A stretch of DNA of 7,311 nt from Candidatus Gastranaerophilales bacterium (GTDB taxonomy: Bacteria; Cyanobacteriota; Vampirovibrionia; Gastranaerophilales; Gastranaerophilaceae). The notes beneath the pieces were generated by a model, which was not told the DNA's origin, did no database searches, and worked only from the letters and a program-made list of their open reading frames with translations. The DNA lies in assembly GCA_905235825.1 (NCBI GenBank), contig CAJONH010000192.1:1-7311 (forward strand), read 5' to 3'. Below are positions 1 to 5,485 of the stretch, in pieces; the first letter of the stretch is position 1; each line of letters starts with the position of its first letter. A program made the position numbers and the translations under genes.

Positions 1-47
1 AAAGCCCGTCTGTTAGAGTACCCGCAGGGTACGAGTTACGGGCTTTT
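1..47 (+). terminator. Two-tier hairpin, probable terminator of an upstream gene
   Basis: The outer arms AAAGCCCGT (1-9) and ACGGGCTTT (38-46) are perfect complements. Inside them a second perfect hairpin, GTACCC (18-23) and GGGTAC (27-32), closes on the three-base loop GCA. The outer stem is A-rich on the left and ends in TTTT (44-47) on the right, the form of an intrinsic terminator that could work in both directions, although the T-tract is short. The gene it would end lies to the left of the window. Unpaired stretches between the two stems (10-17 and 33-37) make it more elaborate than a simple terminator. Confidence 0.6.
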
Positions 48-97
48 CTGTTGAATTTAAAATTTTAAGAAGTGAGGAATAGGTCTGCGTTTTGTAT

Positions 98-119
98 TTA
101 TTTTGATTTTTCAAAATAA
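98..119. repeat. Perfect 9-bp AT-rich inverted repeat
   Basis: TTATTTTGA (98-106) and TCAAAATAA (111-119) are exact complements separated by TTTT. It lies in the non-coding leader between the hairpin at the left edge and the 743-residue gene. No T-run follows on the plus strand, so it does not look like a terminator. In such AT-rich DNA it may be fortuitous. Confidence 0.35.
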
Positions 120-145
120 TACTGCTGAGTAGTTACGTTTTTTAA

Positions 146-160
146 TTTTTGTTACAAAAA
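146..160. promoter_or_regulatory. Palindrome TTTTTGT-T-ACAAAAA, possible operator
   Basis: A seven-base inverted repeat around a single central T. Its core TTGTTACAA (149-157) recurs in the equivalent form TTGTAACAA at 5042-5050, upstream of the 75-residue gene. Symmetric cores like this can be protein-binding sites, but this is inference from two occurrences in AT-rich DNA. Confidence 0.2.
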
Positions 161-206
161 ATAAATTCTATTACAAATGTAGCAAAATTTAAAAATAAAA
201 ATACTT

Positions 207-264
207 TATATAAGAAATGATATATATGTAATTCGGAATTTTATTCTGTACTATGCAGAATAAA
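207..264 (+). promoter_or_regulatory. Candidate promoter -10 and leader hairpin for the 743-residue gene
   Basis: TATAAG (209-214) within a TATATAAG stretch is the best -10-like hexamer upstream of the gene, but I find no convincing -35 at the right spacing. Downstream is an inverted repeat, TTTATTCTG (240-248) and CAGAATAAA (256-264), nine perfect base pairs with a seven-base loop, and just before it a smaller AATTC-G-GAATT palindrome (230-240). These would lie in the 5' untranslated region or act as operators. No known riboswitch class is recognised. Confidence 0.3.
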
Positions 265-293
265 TGAGATATAGAGGTTTACTCTATTATATG

Positions 294-305
294 AAGGAGA
301 AGGGG
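294..305 (+). promoter_or_regulatory. Ribosome binding site of the 743-residue gene
   Basis: AAGGAG (294-299) lies 10 bases before the ATG at 310, and a second purine run, GGGG (302-305), is 4 bases before it. The purine-rich stretch supports this ATG as the real start. Confidence 0.7.
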
Positions 306-309
306 ATAT

Positions 310-2541
310 ATGGAAAAAATTGATTTGGTTCAAGCATCAAACCGCAGCGTAAATGCTAATTCATTGAATGCACAAAACAAAGAAGATTATACTGACGGTT
401 CTTCTGTTTTTAGTTTTGATGAAAATTTGAAAAAGAAACTATTTGAACGATTAGACACTAACGGGGATAAGAAAATTGATGAACAAGAGTTTGAATTAAT
501 CGATAAATTGCTTGGTGACTCTATAAAAGATACTCAAGATAAAAAAGATGCAAAAGAGGCAAAAGACAAGAAAGCACTTGATGCCATAGCCGAAAAAATT
601 GCAAATGGTGAAGTAGACTTAAAAGATTATTCGTCAATTTTATCTTATGATGATTATATGGAAGTGGAAGCTCTTGTAATTGAAAAATTAAAACAAAAAG
701 CAAAAAACAACTCACCTGCCGATACTTCCGAAGCAAAAAATAATAGTTCAGATTTTGGTTATACAAAAATTAAAGGGAAATATGAGCAAACTTTAATTGG
801 TAAAGATAATTATGTTACTGATGGTACAAAACGTGCAGAGGATATTTTTGATGAATCAATTTTATCAAGAAAGGCAGTAACACTTTCCGAAGCTGAACAA
901 AAACAAATATTACAAGATGCGGGAATTGATATTGATAATAATTTTGAAGCATCTAAAGCAGAAGACGGTGTTGTTTGTTTCAGGTCAAAAGACGGTAAAC
1001 ATTTTTACAGAGTTGTAAAACATAATAATCAAATTAAAATGATTCATACGACAATGGATGGTAAAAATGCTTCAAGCGAGGTTTTTGTTTTAAAAGATAT
1101 TAATCAATCGACAGGTTCAACAAGCTCGACAGGTTCAACAAGCTCGACAAGTTCAACAGGTTCAACAAGCTCGACAGGTTCGACAAGTTCAACAAGCTCG
1201 ACAAATTCAACAGGTTCAACAAGCTCGACAGGTTCGACAAGCTCAACAGGTTCGACAAGCTCGACAGGTTCGACAGGTTCGACAGGTTCAACAAGCTCGA
1301 CAAGCTCAACAAGTTCAACAAGCTCGACAAGTTCAACAAGTTCGACAAGCTCGACAAGCTCGACAGGTTCGACAAGCTCGACAAGCTCGACAAGTTCGAC
1401 AGGTTCGACAAGTTCAACAAGCTCGACAGGTTCGACAAGCTCGACAAGCTCAACAAGTTCAACAGATAAAACAGAATCAACGGAACCAACAAGTTCAACA
1501 TCCGGTAACGCTGAAATAGAGAAAAAAGTTGATAAACTTCGTGACTGCTTATTGGGATATAATGAAGAAGAAATAAAATCCATTCTTCTTGATGATAAAC
1601 TTTCTGATGAAGATTTTGTCGCACTAATATATGCTTATGAGCAAAAATTCGGGCCTAATAGCTCAAATCAGATGGCTAATGATGATTCTCTTGCCTGCTT
1701 AATCGAAAAAAGTCTGCCTAAAGAGCTTTCTGATAAATTGAATGCTAAAATCGGTGAAAAACTTGCAAAAGCGGCAGTAAACGGTAATAAAAATGCAATT
1801 TGGACAATTTGTAATGAACTTAGTAGTTCAACATCATATAAAAGGGCTGACTCTAAAGCGTTATACGATGCAATATTTAATAATGCAAATGATGAAGTTA
1901 TTGATGCAATATATCAACGTTACGGGAAATTTACAAACGGCAGAGATCTTATTAATGACATAAAAAATGATTGCAAAGACAGCGAAGAAATAATTAAGAA
2001 GCTGCAGGCAACTCCGACTTATAAAAAACAGCAGGCAATAGAAAATAATGTTGAACGTATAAATAAAGCTATGAATGGCAGTTTTTGCGTTGATATTAAT
2101 GAACTTAAATCAATTATCAATGATGACTCGTTATCGGATGCGGATTTTGTTCAAATATTAAAAAAATACGAAGAAAAATACGGTACCGATAAAAAGAAAA
2201 TAAGTCTTATTAATTCAATAAACAGCAGTATTACTGCACTTGGAAACCAAAATGAATTAACTGCAAAAATAGGAGAAAGACTTGCAAAAGCAGCAAGTGC
2301 AGGTGATGAAGATGCAATAAAACTTGCCGCAAAAGAAATTTATTATGCCGTAGACGGATTAGGCACAGCAGAATCATTTCTTGAAAAATTATTTGAAACA
2401 TTAAATGATGAAGCAATTAAAAAAATTAATTCTCACTATAGTGAAATATTTAAAGGAAAATCTATGTTAGATGATATTAAAAATGATTATTTCTTTGGCG
2501 GACAAGAAATGATTTCTAAAATAGAAAAAGCAATAAAATAG
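310..2541 (+). CDS. EF-hand protein with Ser-Thr-Gly linker and annexin-like C-terminal repeats
   Basis: I do not recognise this as a named protein; function is unknown. No signal peptide or membrane segment is visible: the N-terminus is polar and rich in Ser and Asn. Residues 49-60 (DTNGDKKIDEQE) form a canonical calcium-binding EF-hand loop with Asp, Asn, Asp, Asp and Glu at positions 1, 3, 5, 9 and 12. A charged, Lys-rich helical stretch follows (about 70-132), then an unrecognised domain at about 148-265. Residues 267-385 are almost purely Ser, Thr and Gly in three-residue units. Residues 403-743 are two related units of about 165 residues whose ends resemble annexin repeats: GLGT at 683-686 (residues 685-686 are GT), then MLDDIKND at 719-726, and NDIKND at 549-554 in the first unit. 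Annexin repeats bind calcium and acidic phospholipid, so a calcium-dependent surface or membrane-binding role is an inference. It ends in a TAG, followed by a strong terminator, so it is probably transcribed alone. Confidence 0.85.
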   Translation: MEKIDLVQASNRSVNANSLNAQNKEDYTDGSSVFSFDENLKKKLFERLDTNGDKKIDEQEFELIDKLLGDSIKDTQDKKDAKEAKDKKALDAIAEKIANGEVDLKDYSSILSYDDYMEVEALVIEKLKQKAKNNSPADTSEAKNNSSDFGYTKIKGKYEQTLIGKDNYVTDGTKRAEDIFDESILSRKAVTLSEAEQKQILQDAGIDIDNNFEASKAEDGVVCFRSKDGKHFYRVVKHNNQIKMIHTTMDGKNASSEVFVLKDINQSTGSTSSTGSTSSTSSTGSTSSTGSTSSTSSTNSTGSTSSTGSTSSTGSTSSTGSTGSTGSTSSTSSTSSTSSTSSTSSTSSTSSTGSTSSTSSTSSTGSTSSTSSTGSTSSTSSTSSTDKTESTEPTSSTSGNAEIEKKVDKLRDCLLGYNEEEIKSILLDDKLSDEDFVALIYAYEQKFGPNSSNQMANDDSLACLIEKSLPKELSDKLNAKIGEKLAKAAVNGNKNAIWTICNELSSSTSYKRADSKALYDAIFNNANDEVIDAIYQRYGKFTNGRDLINDIKNDCKDSEEIIKKLQATPTYKKQQAIENNVERINKAMNGSFCVDINELKSIINDDSLSDADFVQILKKYEEKYGTDKKKISLINSINSSITALGNQNELTAKIGERLAKAASAGDEDAIKLAAKEIYYAVDGLGTAESFLEKLFETLNDEAIKKINSHYSEIFKGKSMLDDIKNDYFFGGQEMISKIEKAIK
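1108..1464 (+). repeat. In-frame 9-bp coding minisatellite, about 40 units
   Basis: Thirty-nine complete units plus two codons of the pattern TCR-ACA-RRY encode Ser-Thr-(Gly/Ser). The middle codon ACA is the same in every unit. The first codon is TCG or TCA. The third is AGC, AGT or GGT, with one AAT (unit 11, giving Asn); GGC never appears. Because the unit is nine bases, gain or loss of units keeps the frame. The encoded stretch is a flexible hydrophilic linker between the central domain and the C-terminal repeats. Its antisense reads as long open frames of Val-Glu-Leu or Leu-Ser-Asn type, which are artefacts. Confidence 0.95.
1516..2538 (+). repeat. Duplicated annexin-like C-terminal unit (protein-level repeat)
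   Basis: Residues 403-566 and 575-743 of the 743-residue protein align end to end. Three matching blocks share a nearly constant offset: 422-448 with 599-625 (KSI...DD.LSD.DFV...YE.K.G), 477-497 with 650-670 (L.AKIGE.LAKAA..G...AI) and 527-554 with 699-726 (NDE.I...Y...F..G...DIKND). The offsets of 177, 173 and 172 imply a few small indels. Each unit seems to contain two annexin-like helical modules, the second better conserved. DNA identity is low, so this is an old duplication. Confidence 0.75.
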
Positions 2542-2566
2542 ATTTATATAATTGTTAAAAACAAAG

Positions 2567-2598
2567 AAAAGGCTTATTGATTTTTAAATAAGCCTTTT
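2567..2598. terminator. Bidirectional terminator between convergent genes
   Basis: AAAAGGCTTATT (2567-2578) pairs perfectly with AATAAGCCTTTT (2587-2598) across an eight-base loop. The right arm runs into TTTTT-A-TTT on the plus strand, and the minus strand gives TTTTC-TTTG-TTTTT, so it can end both the 743-residue gene (stop 25 bases away) and thrC (stop 20 bases away on the other side). Confidence 0.9.
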
Positions 2599-2618
2599 TA
2601 TTTGTATAGAAAACTGAT

Positions 2619-3686
2619 TTATAAATTAATTACTTTTAGAATTTCTTTTAAATCTGCTTTAGTCTTTTTCACTTCTGCAGAAGAATATTTAATTGCACTA
2701 TCAGGGTCTTTTAAACCGTTGCCCGTTAAAATACAAACAGATGTTGAATTTTCTTTTACTAAGCCCATTTTATTTGCTTTTATAATACCTGCAACAGAAG
2801 CCGCACTGCCGGGTTCAGCTAAAATACCTTCCGTTGAAGCCATTAATTTATATGCTTCAATAATTTCTTCATCAGTAACACTGTCAATTCTGCCATTAGA
2901 TAAATCTCTTGCTCTTTCAGCCTGTTTCCAGCTTGCAGGATTACCTATTCTTATAGCAGTTGCAATAGTTTCAGGATGTAAAATTCTTTCTCCTTTTACT
3001 ATTGCAGCGGCACCTTCTGCTTCATAGCCCATCATTTTAGGTAAATGTGAAGATTTTTTTAATGCAAAAAATTCTTCATACCCTTTAAAGTATGCTGTGA
3101 TATTACCTGCATTGCCAACGGGTATAAAATGATAATCGGGAGCATCACCGAGTGCTTCAATTATTTCAAATGCACCTGTTTTTTGACCTTCTATTCTGTA
3201 CGGATTTACGGAATTTACAAGAGTAATGGGCGAATTTTTTGAAATTTCGATAACCATTTCAAGAGCTTCATCAAAATTACCTTCAATCGCAATAATTTCT
3301 GCTCCGTACATCATTGCTTGAGATAATTTTCCAAGAGCTATATAACCGTCAGGAATTAAAACAAAAACTCTTACACCTGCTTTAGCTCCGTAAGCTGCCG
3401 CCGCTGCACTTGTATTACCCGTTGAAGCACAAATAATTGCCTTCGAACCGTCTTCAACAGCTTTTGTAACAGCCATTGTCATGCCTCTGTCTTTAAAACT
3501 TCCCGTAGGGTTAGCACCTTCGTATTTTAAATATAAATCACCTTTTAATCCGATTTTTTTTGCCAAATTATCAGCTTTAATCAAGGGTGTATTACCTTCA
3601 TTCAGGGTAATAACAGGTGTTTTATCCGTAACCGGTAAATATTCTCTATATTTATTAATCAAACCGCAATAATGATTTTTTTCCAT
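2619..3686 (-). CDS. thrC: Threonine synthase
   Basis: Converts O-phospho-L-homoserine to L-threonine and phosphate using pyridoxal phosphate (EC 4.2.3.1), the last step of threonine synthesis in the cytoplasm. At 355 residues it matches the short bacterial class of fold-type II PLP enzymes. Visible motifs are GSFKDRGM (62-69) with the PLP-binding lysine at 65, ASTGNTSAAAAAYG (87-100) for substrate binding, the cofactor phosphate loop PVGNAGN (189-195), EPGSAAS (291-297) and TGNGLKDP (321-328). The ATG is preceded by a perfect AGGAGG five bases upstream. It is the second gene of an operon, nine bases after hom, and that AGGAGG overlaps the hom stop codon, which suggests translational coupling. 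The gene ends just before the terminator shared with the convergent neighbour. Identification is firm. Confidence 0.96.
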   Translation of the reverse strand: MEKNHYCGLINKYREYLPVTDKTPVITLNEGNTPLIKADNLAKKIGLKGDLYLKYEGANPTGSFKDRGMTMAVTKAVEDGSKAIICASTGNTSAAAAAYGAKAGVRVFVLIPDGYIALGKLSQAMMYGAEIIAIEGNFDEALEMVIEISKNSPITLVNSVNPYRIEGQKTGAFEIIEALGDAPDYHFIPVGNAGNITAYFKGYEEFFALKKSSHLPKMMGYEAEGAAAIVKGERILHPETIATAIRIGNPASWKQAERARDLSNGRIDSVTDEEIIEAYKLMASTEGILAEPGSAASVAGIIKANKMGLVKENSTSVCILTGNGLKDPDSAIKYSSAEVKKTKADLKEILKVINL

Positions 3687-3691
3687 AAAAT

Positions 3692-3698
3692 CCTCCTA
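3692..3698 (-). promoter_or_regulatory. thrC ribosome binding site overlapping the hom stop codon
   Basis: On the minus strand the sequence TAGGAGG carries both the TAG stop of hom (3696-3698) and the consensus AGGAGG of thrC (3692-3697), five bases before the thrC ATG. Ribosomes ending hom would sit on the thrC start region, favouring coupled, balanced synthesis of the two enzymes. Confidence 0.85.
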
Positions 3699-4967
3699 AT
3701 TCATAACCCTTAAAAGGTTGTCTATATTTTTTATACTATCTGATTTTAATAATTCTTTAAGTGCATTTTGAACATCCGATTCTTTTGCACGTTCGGTAAT
3801 AACAACAATTTCCGCTGTATTATCCTCATTAATACCCTTTTGCATAATAGTTGAAATGTTAATATTATTTTTACCGAATATGGTACCGGTAAAACCGATT
3901 GCACCGGGGTGGTTGCTTGCGGTAATTGCCACGTAATATTCGTTATAAGTATCCCCTATATCAATTTGGTCAGCATTTTCGGTATGATTGCAGACTGCCT
4001 GAGGAATAGGGAAATCGGTTGTTTCAAGGTCTGCCGTCAAAACGAGTAAATCACCGACTACACTGCTTGCAGTGGGTTCAGCACCCGCACCCGCACCCGT
4101 AAATACCAAATCCCCGACGGGATAACCTGATAACATTATAGAATTTGTTGCATTTTTAACTTTAGCAAGTAAATGTTTTTTTGCCACAAGCATCGGATGT
4201 ACTCTTACATCTATTTTTCCGTCATCAAGTCTTTGCCCTAATGCAATTAATTTAATTGTGTATCCAAGCTCTTTTGCACTTTTTATATCATTAGCTTTAA
4301 TTTTGGTTATACCTTCTCTGTATATTTTATTAATATCAACTTTTTTATTAAAAGATATGGTTGAAAGAATAGAAAGTTTATAAGCGGCATCAAAACCTTC
4401 AACATCGCCAGTCGGGTCTGTTTCTGCGTAACCTAATTCCTGAGCCTGTTTTAGGGCAGTTTCATAAGAAAGTTCTTTTTCTGCCATTTTGGTTAATATA
4501 TAATTTGTTGTACCATTTAAAATACCTGCAATTTTATTTATTTTATTTGCACATAAAATAGTTTTAATCGGCATTATAATGGGAATACCGCCTGCAACTG
4601 CAGCTTCATATAGTATAATTACATTATTTTGTTTTGCAATTTGAAACAGTTCGCTTCCTCTTTTAGCAAGAAGCTCTTTATTTGCGGTAACAATATGTTT
4701 TTTATTGTTAAGAGCTGTTTTTAATATATCAAAGGCAGGATCAACACCGCCTGCAACCTCAACAACTATATCTATATCGGGATTATTAACAATATCATAA
4801 GGATTATCCGTTAACAACGAATCATCAAAATTTTCAATATTTCTTTTTTTGTTAACATTTTTAACTGCAATTTTTTTAATTTTAATATTCGGAAAGGACT
4901 GCAAAACCTTATAAACACCGGTTCCAACAGTTCCCAATCCGATTATGCCTATATTAAATGATTTCAT
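3696..4967 (-). CDS. hom: Homoserine dehydrogenase with C-terminal ACT domain
   Basis: Reduces aspartate semialdehyde to homoserine with NAD(P)H (EC 1.1.1.3), the branch point towards threonine and methionine. Numbering from the ATG at 4967 (423 residues): nucleotide-binding loop GLGTVG (10-15), TANKELLAKRG (94-104), the family signature GILNGTTNYIL (148-158), and GYAETDPTGDVEGFDAAYK (179-197). Glu182, Asp193 and Lys197 have the spacing of the catalytic residues of the yeast enzyme. Residues from about 345 form an ACT domain (YYVAITASNHPGAIG at 344-358), which in this family mediates feedback by threonine. The reading frame stays open upstream to a TTG at 5015, but that start has no ribosome site. 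The ATG at 4967 has GGAG five bases before it and begins directly with the expected strand leading into the nucleotide-binding loop. It is a stand-alone enzyme, not fused to aspartokinase, and is the first gene of the hom-thrC operon. Confidence 0.96.
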   Translation of the reverse strand: MKSFNIGIIGLGTVGTGVYKVLQSFPNIKIKKIAVKNVNKKRNIENFDDSLLTDNPYDIVNNPDIDIVVEVAGGVDPAFDILKTALNNKKHIVTANKELLAKRGSELFQIAKQNNVIILYEAAVAGGIPIIMPIKTILCANKINKIAGILNGTTNYILTKMAEKELSYETALKQAQELGYAETDPTGDVEGFDAAYKLSILSTISFNKKVDINKIYREGITKIKANDIKSAKELGYTIKLIALGQRLDDGKIDVRVHPMLVAKKHLLAKVKNATNSIMLSGYPVGDLVFTGAGAGAEPTASSVVGDLLVLTADLETTDFPIPQAVCNHTENADQIDIGDTYNEYYVAITASNHPGAIGFTGTIFGKNNINISTIMQKGINEDNTAEIVVITERAKESDVQNALKELLKSDSIKNIDNLLRVMN

Positions 4968-4988
4968 ACCTGCTCCAAAGTGTTGATA

Positions 4989-5015
4989 TTTATACCTAAG
5001 TAAATTAAACCACAA
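4989..5015 (-). promoter_or_regulatory. Candidate promoter of the hom-thrC operon
   Basis: On the minus strand TTGTGG (5010-5015) and TATAAA (4989-4994) are separated by 15 bases, a short but usable spacing. Transcription would begin about 15 bases before the hom ATG, giving a very short leader with no room for a threonine attenuator or riboswitch. The hexamer match is moderate, so the call is tentative. Confidence 0.4.
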
Positions 5016-5041
5016 CTAAAAATAAAATAAAATATAAAAAA

Positions 5042-5080
5042 TTGTAACAAAATAGAAAAAGTAAAGAAATTTTATATACT
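5042..5080 (+). promoter_or_regulatory. Candidate promoter region of the 75-residue gene
   Basis: TATACT (5075-5080) matches the -10 consensus at five of six positions. TAGAAA (5053-5058), 16 bases upstream, is a weak -35. The palindromic nonamer TTGTAACAA (5042-5050) lies just upstream, between this promoter and that of hom, and could be a binding site. Transcription would start near 5087, leaving a leader of about 50 bases. Confidence 0.35.
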
Positions 5081-5135
5081 CAAATGTTTTTATATAAATG
5101 TAGATATTACAAACAAGATATTAGGAGATATTAAC

Positions 5136-5363
5136 ATGGCAGTTGATTCAGTAGGCGGCGGTGCTCCAAGCACTGGAACAGTAGCATGTGCAAGTCCGGG
5201 GGCAAATTCAGCAGGCACAGTTGCATCAAATCCGTATGGTACTGCGGGGTCTGTTGCAAATAATATTCCTGCACTTGATGGTTTTGCTGATGTTGTTGCA
5301 AATGCAGATATTTCTAAAGCATCAAAAGGATTTGGTGTTGGCGGAAAACTTGATATATGTTAA
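5136..5363 (+). CDS. Small Ala/Gly/Ser-rich protein of unknown function
   Basis: I do not recognise this 75-residue protein. Nearly half of it is Ala, Gly or Ser; there is no Arg, Glu, Gln, His or Trp, and the only Met is the first residue. It has two cysteines, at 18 and as the very last residue (75). The first half is low-complexity, with a loosely repeated AGTVAS/AGSVAN pattern (26-31 and 37-42); the second half (43-64) could form a short helix, and it ends in a Gly-rich tail (GFGVGG at 65-70). No signal peptide or clear membrane span is present. It looks real: AGGAGA (5123-5128) lies seven bases before the ATG, the 3' end is followed by a near-perfect terminator, and it is set off as a single-gene unit between hom and gpmI. 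A second overlapping plus-strand frame (5188-5373) has no ribosome site and is disregarded. Function cannot be inferred. Confidence 0.75.
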   Translation: MAVDSVGGGAPSTGTVACASPGANSAGTVASNPYGTAGSVANNIPALDGFADVVANADISKASKGFGVGGKLDIC

Positions 5364-5386
5364 AAACATATAATATCTTTTTTTGG

Positions 5387-5424
5387 AAAAGAGATTGACT
5401 GCTGTCAATCTCTTTTATTTTTTT
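5387..5424 (+). terminator. Strong intrinsic terminator after the 75-residue gene
   Basis: AAAAGAGATTGAC (5387-5399) and GTCAATCTCTTTT (5404-5416) form a perfect 13-bp stem with a TGCT loop, followed by A and seven Ts (5418-5424). It begins 23 bases after the stop codon and isolates the small gene from gpmI. Confidence 0.95.
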
Positions 5425-5450
5425 GAACAGATTTTTTTATGCCGTATAAT
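5423..5450 (+). promoter_or_regulatory. Promoter of gpmI
   Basis: TTGAAC (5423-5428) and a full-consensus TATAAT (5445-5450) are 16 bases apart, a typical housekeeping sigma-factor arrangement. The -35 begins in the last Ts of the preceding terminator, so termination and initiation signals are packed together. Transcription would start near 5457, leaving a leader of about 30 bases that carries the ribosome site AAGGA (5474-5478), seven bases before the ATG. Confidence 0.7.
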
Positions 5451-5485
5451 ATTTATTAAAAGGTAGTGTAAAAAAGGATAAAATT

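Noticed and set aside
1108..1464. CRISPR array
   Set aside because: The repeats are contiguous 9-bp codon units with no spacers and are translated within a long gene.
1104..1583. Long minus-strand open frames across the repeat, encoding Val-Glu-Leu-Val or Leu-Ser-Asn-Leu arrays
   Set aside because: They are the antisense reading of the 9-bp minisatellite, which contains no stop in those frames. They have no ribosome site and overlap the well-supported plus-strand gene.
2602..3027. Plus-strand open frame of 141 codons
   Set aside because: It lies antisense to the 3' part of thrC and carries no ribosome site; it is a shadow frame.
4968..5015. A longer homoserine dehydrogenase starting at the TTG at 5015
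   Set aside because: There is no ribosome site, the additional 16 residues precede the nucleotide-binding fold without similarity to the family, and the candidate hom promoter lies within that stretch.
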